This document shows, in pieces, positions 9,864 through 18,662 of a stretch of DNA of 64,000 nt. Under the pieces are notes generated by a model. That model was not told the origin of the DNA, did no database searches, and saw only the letters and a program-made list of their open reading frames with translations. A program made the position numbers and the translations under genes. Source of the stretch: Glaciimonas sp. PAMC28666 (lineage in GTDB: Bacteria; Pseudomonadota; Gammaproteobacteria; Burkholderiales; Burkholderiaceae_D); NCBI RefSeq assembly GCF_016917355.1, contig NZ_CP070304.1:3658001-3722000 (forward strand), given 5' to 3'. The stretch's first letter is position 1. Each line of letters opens with the position of its first letter.

Positions 9864-12719
9864 ATGCATCACAAGCAATTACCTTACTCTCCGCTGGCGG
9901 CTATTCCGCTAGCCGTCTCAATCCTCTTGTCCGGCTGTGGTGGTGGCGGAGGTGGTAGTCAAAGCCCCGGTACCAGCACCGCTATCCCAACTCAGCCAGG
10001 TCCGATTACCTCCGGTACGCCAGGCTATAACCCCAGTGATCCCAGCAATGTCAACGCTGCGCGTGCGCGCGGCGTCACCGGTGCCGGTGTCACGGTCGGT
10101 GTCGTGGATACCGATTTCAATGTCGCCGATCCGGAACTGGCAGGCCGTATCACCAAGTACGTTTATACCCCGGCGAGTGGCAACAATAGTGGCGGCTTTC
10201 TGGGTGGGACAGGGAATGGCGATCCTCACGGGACGGACGTTTCGGAGGCGCTGGGCGGCACCAATAGTGGCGTAGCGCCTGGGGAGACGATACAGGGTGT
10301 TGCGGCTGGTACCGGATCAGATGAGGTGGCGTTGAGTTCGACCATCTACAATCTTTTGTATAACAACGGCGTCAGGATATTTAATCAATCCAACGGCGTC
10401 GGTTCGATCGCGGCACCGAGCGGTGCTGCCAGTTTCTACAGTATTTATCAGCCATTCGTCGCCAAAGGCGCGCTGTTTATCTGGGCCACCGGTAACGGTT
10501 CTGCAAGCCAGCCGACGTTGACGGCTGGCTTGCCCTCGCTGTATCCCGATCTGCAGAAGGGTTGGCTTGCGGTAACGGCGATCAATGCGGTAGGGGGGAC
10601 GCAGGCATTTTCCAGCGCCGACACGGTTCCGGGTTCAATAGCCAGTTATGCCAACGCTTGCGGAGTTGCCGCCAACTGGTGCCTGGCTGCAGCTGGCGAT
10701 TTCGTCTCGCCGACCGCCGGTGGCCGCGTCTATGGCACATCGTTTGCCACACCAGCGGTAACCGGTGCGGTCGCCATGGTGCAGCAAGTCTATCCCTGGA
10801 TGAACGCTGATCTGCTCCGTCAAACCATCTTGTCAACCGCCACCAGCATGGGCAACACCGCCGTTTATGGATGGGGACTGCTGAACGCCAGCAAAGCGGT
10901 CAACGGACCTGCATTGTTTGCACAAAGTCTGGCACTTGGCCCCACGGTAAACGTGACTTTCGACACAGTTGCGTCAACCTTTAGCAACGCCATTGCGGGC
11001 GACGCGGGATTGGTCAAGGCTGGCACCGGCACGCTGACTTTATCCAATGCCAATACCTATTCTGGCAGCAACGAGATCGTGGCCGGCACCTTGAATGTCA
11101 CCGGCTCGATCACCTCTCCGGTACAAATTGACGCGGGTGGCAATCTATCCGGAAGCGGTGGTGTTGTTGCCAATAGCGTGACCAATAACGGACGCCTGAG
11201 CAATACCGGCAGTGGCCTGACCATTGTCGGAAACTACATTGCTTCACAAAACGCGGTTTTGGCGAATGATTTCAACGCCATTCTGTCGGTTGGTGGCACC
11301 GCAGCGTTAGGTAGTTCGCACCTTGTGGCGACCGTTCCGGCAGGGAACGCGAATGCCAATGCCTACGTTACCACTCAGGCGAACGGCGTGCCGCAACGGG
11401 TCATTGTTGCGGGTGCAGTCACAAATACTTTTAGCGATGTCAGCTTTCAAACCGTGGGCACCGCGTTTCCACCATTGCTGACGGCGCAAGTCACCTACGC
11501 GCCGAAGGAAGTCGATCTGACCATTGGACGCAACGCCACCACCGTAGCGGCGAAGTCAATCTCACCGAATGTCACCACCAACAACAGTGCCGCTAACGTT
11601 GAGCAAGCCCTGACAGTGGTTGACGCTATGGTAGCAAGCGGACAAACGGGCGGTACCAATGCAGCCATGATCGCCAGTGCAGCGGCGTTGGAGCGGGTGC
11701 CGACAGTCGCGGCACTGGCCGCCACTCTGGATAGTTTGTCCGGCCAGATCTACGCCTCCGCACAAGGATTAACCTTTCAGCAGTCGCAAGCGGTGAACCG
11801 TTTATTGTCGAATCGTTTGTCGCAATTGGGCAACCAGGATAAACAAGTCAAATTGGGCGTATGGGGCAACCTGATTGGCGCTTCCGGTAAGCTGACCGAA
11901 TCCGGTTACGCCGGTGCCAGCACCTCGATGGCAGGCGGCGAGTTCGGAATCGACACTCAGGTGAATGACAGATCCATCATCGGTGCCGCAATATCGTATG
12001 CTGATAGTCAGGCAAGTTTCGACCGTTCTGCGGGCGACTCCAGAAGCCAGAACACAGGCATCTCGCTATATGGAAGAGTGGCGTTGGGCGATCCAAAAAG
12101 TGCGAGCGGCAACGCCTTGAGTGACGGCGCTTATGTGTCGGGCCGCGCAGGAATCGCAGCGATCACCAGTACAGTCAACCGCACCGCCGATCTCGGCACC
12201 GAAATCGAAAATCTCACGGCCGATCACAAAGACACGATGTATTCGGCATATGTAGAGTCGGGCTATGCCTATACATTATCGTCTGATAGCGTTATCACGC
12301 CATTTGTCGGCGCGTCTTATGATCGTTTAAAACGTGGCGGCTTTGCCGAAAGCGGCGGCAGTTTCGGATTGACCGCAAATAGTCAAAATTACCAGCAAAC
12401 TGCCGCGGCGCTTGGGGTCCGCGGCGAGGCTAACGTTGATTGGTTTGCTGGCATATCAACGATACAAGCTTACGCTGCATGGCAACATGCCTTTTCTGAT
12501 GGACACTTAGACTTTACCGCCGCATTTTCTGGAGCGCCCGGTAGCAATTTTACCGTTCAAGGTATCGGGGTATCACGCAATTCAGGCTGGAGCGGTATTG
12601 GGATTACGACAGCAATTAACCGTAGTCTGAGTTGGTTCACCAATTTTGACGGCCAGTTCGGACGGGGTGGGTTAGTGAATAGTGTGTTTTCTGTTGGGCT
12701 GCACTATTCTTTTAACTAA
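9864..12719 (+). CDS. Autotransporter serine protease (subtilisin family) with lipobox
   Basis: 951 aa type Va secreted protease. The signal ends in lipobox LLSGC (Cys25) followed by seven Gly, so the passenger is probably lipidated, as in NalP and SphB1. The subtilase domain spans about 60-345, with Asp82 (GVVDTDF), His122 (DPHGTD), Asn211 (WATGNGS) and Ser293 (YGTSFATPAV). A passenger repeat follows at about 380-410 (KAGTGTLTLSNANTYSG). The C-terminal barrel (about 680-951) ends in VFSVGLHYSFN with terminal aromatic-type residues. Relatives process other surface proteins, and the YadA-like adhesin nearby is a possible but unproven substrate. Confidence 0.94.
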   Translation: MHHKQLPYSPLAAIPLAVSILLSGCGGGGGGSQSPGTSTAIPTQPGPITSGTPGYNPSDPSNVNAARARGVTGAGVTVGVVDTDFNVADPELAGRITKYVYTPASGNNSGGFLGGTGNGDPHGTDVSEALGGTNSGVAPGETIQGVAAGTGSDEVALSSTIYNLLYNNGVRIFNQSNGVGSIAAPSGAASFYSIYQPFVAKGALFIWATGNGSASQPTLTAGLPSLYPDLQKGWLAVTAINAVGGTQAFSSADTVPGSIASYANACGVAANWCLAAAGDFVSPTAGGRVYGTSFATPAVTGAVAMVQQVYPWMNADLLRQTILSTATSMGNTAVYGWGLLNASKAVNGPALFAQSLALGPTVNVTFDTVASTFSNAIAGDAGLVKAGTGTLTLSNANTYSGSNEIVAGTLNVTGSITSPVQIDAGGNLSGSGGVVANSVTNNGRLSNTGSGLTIVGNYIASQNAVLANDFNAILSVGGTAALGSSHLVATVPAGNANANAYVTTQANGVPQRVIVAGAVTNTFSDVSFQTVGTAFPPLLTAQVTYAPKEVDLTIGRNATTVAAKSISPNVTTNNSAANVEQALTVVDAMVASGQTGGTNAAMIASAAALERVPTVAALAATLDSLSGQIYASAQGLTFQQSQAVNRLLSNRLSQLGNQDKQVKLGVWGNLIGASGKLTESGYAGASTSMAGGEFGIDTQVNDRSIIGAAISYADSQASFDRSAGDSRSQNTGISLYGRVALGDPKSASGNALSDGAYVSGRAGIAAITSTVNRTADLGTEIENLTADHKDTMYSAYVESGYAYTLSSDSVITPFVGASYDRLKRGGFAESGGSFGLTANSQNYQQTAAALGVRGEANVDWFAGISTIQAYAAWQHAFSDGHLDFTAAFSGAPGSNFTVQGIGVSRNSGWSGIGITTAINRSLSWFTNFDGQFGRGGLVNSVFSVGLHYSFN

Positions 12720-12884
12720 TATTATCCCCACAGCGTAATGTGGTTCGAATCAAGCTGGGCTTGGATCCTGGTATTGTTATATGGATTATTTATATGTCTT
12801 ATATCAATAATAAAGAAGACAGCTATGGTGCGGTGCGATATAGTTCATTTGTCTCCTCCAACACCTCCTAAGGGTTTGGATTTA

Positions 12885-12917
12885 CCCCGCTCCCGCAAGG
12901 TGAGCGGGGTTTTTTTT
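12885..12917 (+). terminator. Intrinsic terminator after the autotransporter gene
   Basis: Stem CCCCGCTC / GAGCGGGG (12885-12892 and 12902-12909) with a 9-base loop, followed by eight T. It is a textbook rho-independent terminator, about 165 bp past the stop codon. Confidence 0.9.
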
Positions 12918-13035
12918 GTCCTCGTTTTGGGCCAGTCCAGCACGAACTTTTTTGTTTTCCAACGCATGCGCACGTGCGGAGCGATTACGAGGTATTTGCA
13001 CGAATCAACTCGTTTTCGTTCGTAGGCCCCAAAAT

Positions 13036-14130
13036 TTAACTGAGTTCATACGACGTACTGCGGCCGCCACCCTCGGCCTTTCTTAATGCCCCAACCTGAA
13101 TTAACTCAGTGATATCCCGCAAAGCAGTGTCTGGTGAGCACTTCGAAATTGCCGCCCACTTCGAGCTAGTCAACTTCCCGTCGAAACCGTCCAATAGCCT
13201 GTTCAATATCTTGATTTGCCGCGCGTTCATCGGCGTCTCTACCCAACGCTGCCAATATTTCGCCTTGCTCAACACCGTATCCAATGTTTTGTTAGCCTGC
13301 TCAAGCGCACGCTTCAGCGTTTCAAGAAACCACATTAGCCAATGCGTAACGTTCAGATCTCCTTGTTGGACGCGTTCGAGTTGCTCATAATACGCACCGC
13401 GTTCGCGCTGGATTTGCGCCGACAAGCTATAGAATCGTTGGCGATTACCATCCGTTTTGGTTAACAGATAGTCGCCAATGGCCCGGGCGATACGTCCGTT
13501 TCCATCGTCAAAGGGATGTAGCGTGACAAACCATAAATGACCCAGACCAGCCTTAATCAATGGCGGATGCGTCGCATCGGCATTCACCCAAGCCAGAAAA
13601 CCCGCCGTTTCAGCTTCCAGTCGGCCCGCAGGCGGAGCCTCAAAATGCACTTTTTCTTTACCGTAGTGCCCTGATACGACCTGCATAGGATCGTTCTCAG
13701 GCTGGCGCCACTGACCAACGTCAATTTTGCTTATCCCGCTATGCATAGTCGGAAACAGGGCAGCATGCCAACCAAAAAGTCTTTCCTTGGTTAGCCTCTG
13801 ATCAAAGTTTGCCGAGGCATCCAGAACCATATCCACCACGCCTTCCACATGGCGATCTGACGGCCGCAGAGCACCAATATCGACACCAAGCCGCCGTGCC
13901 AGAGTAGAGCGAACCGACTCAACGTCAAGCTGCTCACCTTCGATAGCACTGGTCTTAACAACGTCTTCGGTCAAAGCCGACAAACTAACCAACTCCCGCT
14001 GCCCAACCCCAACATCCATTAATCGACCCAGCAAAATCCCCTGCGCCATCGCAACCTCCGCAAGCGCATTCGACAACCGAGGTAAATCATATTGCCATTG
14101 GGGCCAATCAGACCGCTGCCAGATGTACAT
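13036..14130 (-). CDS. Fic-domain AMP-transferase with N-terminal inhibitory motif and winged helix
   Basis: 364 aa from the ATG at 14130, chosen because GGAG lies just upstream; a longer frame to 14181 has no ribosome site. The N-terminal DUF4172-like part carries TSAIEG (Thr60, Glu64), the class-II inhibitory helix motif that blocks ATP binding. The catalytic Fic loop is HPFDDGNGR (His205-Arg213). The C-terminus (about 310-364) looks like a winged-helix domain (SKCSPDTALRDITELIQVGAL). Such proteins transfer AMP from ATP to a target protein or to themselves. The winged helix and the two operator-like palindromes over the start suggest self-regulation. Confidence 0.9.
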   Translation of the reverse strand: MYIWQRSDWPQWQYDLPRLSNALAEVAMAQGILLGRLMDVGVGQRELVSLSALTEDVVKTSAIEGEQLDVESVRSTLARRLGVDIGALRPSDRHVEGVVDMVLDASANFDQRLTKERLFGWHAALFPTMHSGISKIDVGQWRQPENDPMQVVSGHYGKEKVHFEAPPAGRLEAETAGFLAWVNADATHPPLIKAGLGHLWFVTLHPFDDGNGRIARAIGDYLLTKTDGNRQRFYSLSAQIQRERGAYYEQLERVQQGDLNVTHWLMWFLETLKRALEQANKTLDTVLSKAKYWQRWVETPMNARQIKILNRLLDGFDGKLTSSKWAAISKCSPDTALRDITELIQVGALRKAEGGGRSTSYELS

Positions 14131-14136
14131 ATAATC

Positions 14137-14153
14137 TCCGCTTTTATTGCGGA
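14137..14153. promoter_or_regulatory. Operator-like palindrome 1 over the fic ribosome site
   Basis: TCCGC-TTTTATT-GCGGA, a 5-7-5 palindrome overlapping the GGAG ribosome site of the fic gene. The same 5-7-5 pattern recurs 54 bp upstream. Likely bound by the winged-helix part of the Fic protein itself (inference). Confidence 0.55.
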
Positions 14154-14190
14154 TATTATAGCGCCTATTCGCCGCATCCATTATTTATAC

Positions 14191-14207
14191 TCCGCATTTG
14201 ATGCGGT
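14191..14207. promoter_or_regulatory. Operator-like palindrome 2 upstream of fic
   Basis: TCCGC-ATTTGAT-GCGGT, matching palindrome 1 in all but one base of the arms. A further half-site ATCCGCA lies near 14224. The 54-bp centre-to-centre spacing is about five helical turns, which would suit a cooperative repressor. Confidence 0.5.
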
Positions 14208-14408
14208 GTTTAAGTGGTTTATTATCCGCACGCCGGCTCGGGTGAGCAGGGGAGGACGATCGCGTGAGTTATCCTGTTCGCCTGAGCGTTATCTCTTTTT
14301 ACTATTTCCTAGCAAAAAGTGGGCAATCTACGGCCAAACGCAATCAAAAAATTGCGCTAACGCAAGATCTCCGCTATCTTTTAGCTGTCCTCAAGAAAAA
14401 GAGGAACC

Positions 14409-14550
14409 GGTTTAGTCGCCCGAATACACAAAAGCGCACAAACGTCGCAACGCCGTTTTTTTACGTGCGTTCGTCATTGCCCAAATGGGCGGCTGTGGCG
14501 AGGAAGCCTTAGGGCTTGCTGGTTTGCTTTTGTGTGCCAGTCGACTAACC
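14409..14550 (+). ncRNA. Candidate structured RNA, copy 1
   Basis: The outer stem pairs TTAGTCG (about 14411-14418) with CGACTAA (about 14542-14549). A second 10-bp perfect stem pairs ACACAAAAGC (14426-14435) with GCTTTTGTGT (14526-14535). Inside lies CGCAC...GTGCG around a short hairpin and a run of T. Compared with copy 2, two outer-stem pairs change on both sides, which supports base pairing. The layout, upstream of a small gene, recalls phage C4-type antisense RNAs, but this match was not tested. Confidence 0.45.
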
Positions 14551-14698
14551 TCACCATTGGTCGCCCTCCCGCTTTGTAACGGAATTCTCCTATCACTTCC
14601 GGCTTTTCCGTCATCCAGTGTTCGTTATTCCGTTAAAAAAATTGCGCTAAGGCGAAATCTCCGCTATCGTTTGCCGGTCCTTGAGAAAAAGAGGGACT

Positions 14699-14844
14699 GG
14701 TTTAGCAGCCTGAATACACAAAAGCGCACAAACGGCGCAATGCCGTTTTTTATCGTGCGTCTGTCTTCGTTCGTCCTTAATGGGTGGCGATGGCGGGGAA
14801 GCCTTAGGGCTTGCTGGTTGCTCTTGTGTGCCAGTCTGCTAACC
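14699..14844 (+). ncRNA. Candidate structured RNA, copy 2
   Basis: Here the outer stem is TTAGCAG (about 14701-14708) with CTGCTAA (14836-14842): relative to copy 1, T-A became C-G and C-G became A-T, so pairing is kept. The second stem, ACACAAAAGC (14716) with GCTCTTGTGT (14820), has one mismatch. Inner hairpin CGGC-GCAAT-GCCG is followed by six T. It ends 66 bp before the start of the next gene. Confidence 0.45.
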
Positions 14845-14910
14845 CTACTATTTGCCGCCCACCCTATTTAGCAGTAGGGCGCGGTTCATTCACACACAGA
14901 GAAAAACACA

Positions 14911-15228
14911 ATGTCAAATAGCATCCCGCCGTCATCCTCACCAGCACCAGACTCACTCCATCAAGCATTTACATGGCTACCCTCAGCCCATAAAAATAAT
15001 GAGGTCGCAGAGTTTTACGCCCTAACCAAAGATAGTTGCCAAGGAGTGGACACCTGCGTTGATTTAGCCCATTTCAGCACAATGGACCGAGACAACGACA
15101 CCACGCCAATGTTGAATATTTCAGATACAGACCGTTTGCTAAGGCTAGCCATAACCTCATCACGGATGTTGGGACAGATCGCCGCGATGCGAATCGACCA
15201 GCTAGACGACGGTAACCCAACCAGCTAA
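14911..15228 (+). CDS. Small protein of unknown function
   Basis: 105 aa, acidic and soluble, with no signal peptide. The N-terminus is Ser/Pro-rich (SIPPSSSPAPDS). The C-terminal half, MLNISDTDRLLRLAITSSRMLGQIAAM, predicts a helix pair. The overall build (short disordered start, then one helical module) recalls small conserved proteins of the DUF3077/DUF6124 kind, but that is an impression. The ribosome site is weak (GAGAAA). Its position right after the two structured repeats suggests that these control it. Confidence 0.55.
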   Translation: MSNSIPPSSSPAPDSLHQAFTWLPSAHKNNEVAEFYALTKDSCQGVDTCVDLAHFSTMDRDNDTTPMLNISDTDRLLRLAITSSRMLGQIAAMRIDQLDDGNPTS

Positions 15229-15261
15229 AAAAAAATTAAATCAACAAAGAGGCTGTAGATT

Positions 15262-15333
15262 TTGCAGTTGCAGTTGCAGTTGCAGTTGCAGTTGCAGTTG
15301 CAGTTGCCGTTGCCGTTGGAGCTGCCGTTGCAG
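15262..15333. repeat. Hexanucleotide tandem repeat (TTGCAG)n
   Basis: Seven perfect TTGCAG units (15262-15303), then TTGCCG twice and four variant units. The same region on the minus strand would encode a Gln/Leu stretch, judged spurious. Copy number is probably unstable. Confidence 0.95.
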
Positions 15334-15339
15334 TTGACC

Positions 15340-15600
15340 TAGCCCGACATAGGCGCTGTGGTCTGTTTCAGTCGCCAGTCGGGAATTGTGGGGAAAACAT
15401 GTCTGAGCGACGCGAGTTGGTTTTTCCACCCAACTGGCGGCTGAAACAGGCGGGAACCCGCAGGGCAGCATCTCTGCGGTCGTCTTTTCATTGGTTACTT
15501 TATCCCGGCTGGGGCGCCGAGCCGAAGCAAAAGAAAGTAATTAGCTGTCGGGCTACCCCCGACAAGCCCCCACGGAGCAGCAAAAGCATTCCATAACAAC
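15340..15600. repeat. Intergenic repeat of a kind widespread in Burkholderiales and Xanthomonas
   Basis: Contains GGTTACTTTATCCC, then AAAAGAAAGTAATTAGCTG and GTCGGGCTACCCCCGAC, which can form a stem (GTCGGG/CCCGAC). This sequence type, usually next to TTGCAG-like hexamers, recurs in many genomes of these groups and is often mis-called as a small gene. Recognition is from memory and was not searched. No coding function is claimed. Confidence 0.5.
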
Positions 15601-15612
15601 GACCGTAACCTA

Positions 15613-15660
15613 CACAACTACGCAACTACGCAACTACGCAACTACGCAACTACGCAACTA
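15613..15660. repeat. 8-bp tandem repeat (CGCAACTA)n
   Basis: One CACAACTA followed by five perfect CGCAACTA units, just beyond the stop codon of the TldE-like gene. Two weaker units follow (15661-15685). Too short and without spacers, so not a CRISPR. Confidence 0.95.
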
Positions 15661-15673
15661 TAAAACGACACAA

Positions 15674-17047
15674 CTACAAAACAAAATTAACCCCCTCAAT
15701 CAACGCCCCCGGCAACAAAGTACTTCCAACCCGCCTCTCCCCATAAGACTCCCCATCAATCAACAACTCCCTCTCCCGCGTCAACCCAATCAACTTCCCC
15801 CCCCACAACCGAAACAACGAATCATCAAACCGCATCACATTCAACGGCCCCTGAATCACCCCGTCCTCCACCCAAAACGTCGCAAACCGCGTCATCCCCG
15901 TAATCCGACCATTAGCCCGATCCGAAAAATTCAAATACCACAAATTACTAATAAAAATCCCCGTACCCAGTTCCGCCAACACATCCGCCAACGCCAGATC
16001 GCCGCCCGCCAGCGCCAGCGAAGAAGTAGATTCATCCCCATTTGCACCATTATTAGCGATCCCATATTCCACCCCCGTCCGTGGCGAAATCACACTACCC
16101 ACCAACCTCCCATGTTCAAGCAACGTCAACTGATCCGGCTTGATAAACCCATCCTGCTGAAACCCCGGTGCAACGCCATGAAGCGTATCTTCCACCAGCG
16201 TAATAGAAGGATGCAATTCCAGCCCCTCATCCCGCATGCGCTGTAACGCGCTCTGTTTAGTGCGCAAAGATTTCTCAGACAAGCACGACCAGTTCAACAT
16301 ACCGATAAGTTCGTTAAGCGCAGTCGGCGTTAAATACACCCGATAGCTACCCGGCTTTACCGTCAACGACGGACGCTCCAGCAACGCCAGTTGTGCTTCC
16401 GCATTGGCGAACCGGGCTTGAAATATCGCCGCATCCCAATCCAATCCAGCATAAGAACTCTTCACCGCTTTATCGCGACTTTGATACAAGCTCCAGTCGA
16501 GATTGAAGGTAGCGGTCTGATGCCAGTTACGCTGACCGAAAGAATTCGCAAAACCGCGATATACCGGTCCGGCAGCCAGAATGCCCACCAAGTCGGTGCC
16601 AATTGCCGCACTCAGTATCTGATCGACGAGGGCAGCACTGCTCGGCAAGGTCGATGCTACGCTGTGCTCGGTATCGTGGACTTCTTGCGAAAATAGCAGA
16701 TAAGGATCTTCCGGCAGATCATCGAGTTGCCCACGCAATTGACCCAGCATCCGGATGCATTGCGCATTGTCGGTCGCAAGATCACCACCAAGGGTAGCGC
16801 TGCTTTCGGCATGGCGCTGGCCATTGATCAGACGTAATGACAAGATCATTTGATGGACATGCCCGGGTTGGCGGATCAAACTTTTATTCAGGCGCACAAA
16901 GTCGGTCGCCTCTGCCGAGAACCAGCAGGTAAATTGTTCTTCGCCCTGAATGCGGCTTTTTACCAGCGCCGCCAAATCGTAAAAATACTGCTGCATCTGG
17001 TTGATGACCGGCTTCCCCACCGACGAATTGGACGCGATCATGGTCAT
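15674..17047 (-). CDS. TldE/PmbA-type subunit of a TldD/TldE protease
   Basis: 457 aa. It has the family's C-terminal block (FISNLWYLNFSDRANGRITGMTRFATFWVEDG, key parts NLWYLNFSD and GMTRFATFWVEDG) but lacks an HExxxH zinc motif, as expected for the non-catalytic TldE partner. In E. coli the TldD/TldE heterodimer cleaves small unfolded peptides and matures microcin B17. The start ATG overlaps the TldD stop codon (ATGA), so the two are translationally coupled and made in equal amounts. The sequence is divergent from E. coli PmbA, so this is probably a paralogous pair rather than the housekeeping one. Confidence 0.87.
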   Translation of the reverse strand: MTMIASNSSVGKPVINQMQQYFYDLAALVKSRIQGEEQFTCWFSAEATDFVRLNKSLIRQPGHVHQMILSLRLINGQRHAESSATLGGDLATDNAQCIRMLGQLRGQLDDLPEDPYLLFSQEVHDTEHSVASTLPSSAALVDQILSAAIGTDLVGILAAGPVYRGFANSFGQRNWHQTATFNLDWSLYQSRDKAVKSSYAGLDWDAAIFQARFANAEAQLALLERPSLTVKPGSYRVYLTPTALNELIGMLNWSCLSEKSLRTKQSALQRMRDEGLELHPSITLVEDTLHGVAPGFQQDGFIKPDQLTLLEHGRLVGSVISPRTGVEYGIANNGANGDESTSSLALAGGDLALADVLAELGTGIFISNLWYLNFSDRANGRITGMTRFATFWVEDGVIQGPLNVMRFDDSLFRLWGGKLIGLTRERELLIDGESYGERRVGSTLLPGALIEGVNFVL

Positions 17048-18507
17048 GATGCTTCTCCTCCAAACACCGCGATATTGCTGAACAGACAGGCGGGCGACGC
17101 GTGACCTACCCGAATCACCTGGGAGGGTTCGCCTTTGCCGCAGAACGGTGTGCCCATGACATTGAAGGTGGACTGGTCGCCAACGCCTTTCAGCGAGCGC
17201 CAGAAACTGTCGGAAATGCCACGATAATTCGGATTTTTGACCACGCCCTTGAGTTCGCCGTTTTCGATCAGACGGCCGGTTTCGCAGCCAAATTGAAACT
17301 TGTTACGCGAGTCATCAATCGACCATGAAACGTTGGTATCCATCAATACGCCGCGTTCGACCGAGCCAATAAGATCGGCCAAGGAGCTGTCACCCGGCTC
17401 GATATTGAGGTTAGCCATGCGATCGATTGGCGGTCGGTTCCAGCTACAAGCGCGGGAATTGGCGACGCCGTCTATACCGGCACGGGCCTGCGAGATGGTT
17501 CCGCCAAGCGGTTTTTTAAGAATGCCGTTTTGAATCACAAAGCTGCGCTCTGCCGGGCTACCGTCATCATCCCATTGATAACTGGCGAACTGATCAGCCC
17601 GGGTTGGATCGTAGGTAACGTTAAGTAACGGGGAGCCGTATTGGAATGCGCCGAACATATCCAGCGTGACAAAGCTGGTCCCGGCAAAGTTGCGCTCATC
17701 GCCAAGGATACGATCCAACTCAAGCGGATGGCCGATCGATTCATGAATCTGCAGCATCATTTGCTCTGGCATGAGAAGCAGGTCCATGATCCCGGTGGGG
17801 CAGTTGGGCGCGGCTAGCAGGCCGAGCGCCTCTTCAGCGATGCGAGGGCCAGCGCCATCAAAACCGGCTGCCGCCAGCACTTCCATGTCACCCTGTCGGC
17901 AATAGCCATTGTACTGACCACCAAGGCTGCGGGTTTGGGTGTCGGCACCTTGATTTGCGGTGGCCGCCAGGTTCGGCATCACGTAATGAAATTGCTGCAA
18001 CACGTCGGCACCGTCAGCGCTCAGATACAGCTGATCGGTGGTGATTGTGCCGAAGGCGGCATACCAGTCAACGATGCGGCTATCGATTCGGCACGCACGG
18101 GATTCGCGCAATAATAACGCAATCACTTCTTTGCGCGACCCTACGTTGGTGATGGCGGCGCGGTTTTCTGCGCCCGCTCCCGGCCCTGCGTAGGTGCCGA
18201 CCGGGCGTGCCATTGGGATGTGCGAATAGTTGACGACTGAACGGCCAGCGCTGGCTGCAGCCCACTCCTTTGCGCGGCGGATGGCATCTTGCAGTCCGCT
18301 GGCGCTTAGATCGCTGGTGGCAGCGTAACCGTAACCGCCGCGATGAATTACCGTGATCATTACACCGCGGTCGGCGTGGTGGCTGATGGGCTGCAAAACG
18401 TCCTGACGGACGGTGATGTGTTCGCTGGTTTCTTGCACCAGACGGAGTGAACAAAAATCGACAGCGGGCGCAAGCCGCTTGAACAGAGCGCGGAGTTCGT
18501 CGTACAA
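17044..18507 (-). CDS. TldD-type zinc metalloprotease subunit
   Basis: 487 aa catalytic partner of the adjacent TldE-like protein. The zinc motif HESIGH is at His255-His260, and a conserved late Cys in MGTPFCGKGEPSQ matches the third zinc ligand of TldD. The start is TTG at 18507, preceded by GAGGTGA at good distance; no ATG gives a better N-terminus, and LFKRLAPAVDFCSLRLV is the normal family start. It acts in the cytosol on short or unfolded peptides that enter a narrow cavity. It lies 155 bp downstream of a peptide-import operon on the same strand, which suggests a role in digesting imported peptides. Confidence 0.88.
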   Translation of the reverse strand: MYDELRALFKRLAPAVDFCSLRLVQETSEHITVRQDVLQPISHHADRGVMITVIHRGGYGYAATSDLSASGLQDAIRRAKEWAAASAGRSVVNYSHIPMARPVGTYAGPGAGAENRAAITNVGSRKEVIALLLRESRACRIDSRIVDWYAAFGTITTDQLYLSADGADVLQQFHYVMPNLAATANQGADTQTRSLGGQYNGYCRQGDMEVLAAAGFDGAGPRIAEEALGLLAAPNCPTGIMDLLLMPEQMMLQIHESIGHPLELDRILGDERNFAGTSFVTLDMFGAFQYGSPLLNVTYDPTRADQFASYQWDDDGSPAERSFVIQNGILKKPLGGTISQARAGIDGVANSRACSWNRPPIDRMANLNIEPGDSSLADLIGSVERGVLMDTNVSWSIDDSRNKFQFGCETGRLIENGELKGVVKNPNYRGISDSFWRSLKGVGDQSTFNVMGTPFCGKGEPSQVIRVGHASPACLFSNIAVFGGEAS

Positions 18508-18662
18508 AGGTCACCTCATGAGTGCGTATAAAAAGGACAGCCGATTGTGCCGGTTGCCATCCGAAAAAAAGATATGTCGGCGCTGTGATGCCAGCGCTTT
18601 AATAATGTTGCTGCAACGTTTGTTGAAAACATAGTTGCACTTAGGTTGCCGCAACGCTCAGC

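Larger units (their letters stand above)
14346..14857 (+). repeat. Two tandem copies of a ~215-bp element, period about 290 bp
   Basis: Copy 1 (14346-14560) and copy 2 (14636-14857) share ATTGCGCTAA, TCTCCGCTATC, GAAAAAGAGG, ACACAAAAGCGCACAAACG, GAAGCCTTAGGGCTTGCTGG and TTGTGTGCCAGT in the same order. They differ at many single positions, so the duplication is not recent. Frames inside give Lys/Arg-rich, non-protein-like translations. Confidence 0.8.

Noticed and set aside
12738-12790. GGTTCGAATC resembling a tRNA T-arm
   Set aside because: No acceptor, D or anticodon stems fit around it.
12738-13025. 95-codon frame after the autotransporter gene
   Set aside because: It spans the intrinsic terminator at 12885-12917 and has no recognisable domain.
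14264-14871. Lys/Arg-rich frames inside the tandem repeats
   Set aside because: The two copies do not conserve a protein frame; base changes fit stems rather than codons.
15399-15596. 65-codon frame in the intergenic repeat
   Set aside because: Typical spurious call in this widespread repeat type.
15613-15660. Possible CRISPR-like repeat
   Set aside because: 8-bp units are back to back, with no spacers and no cas genes.
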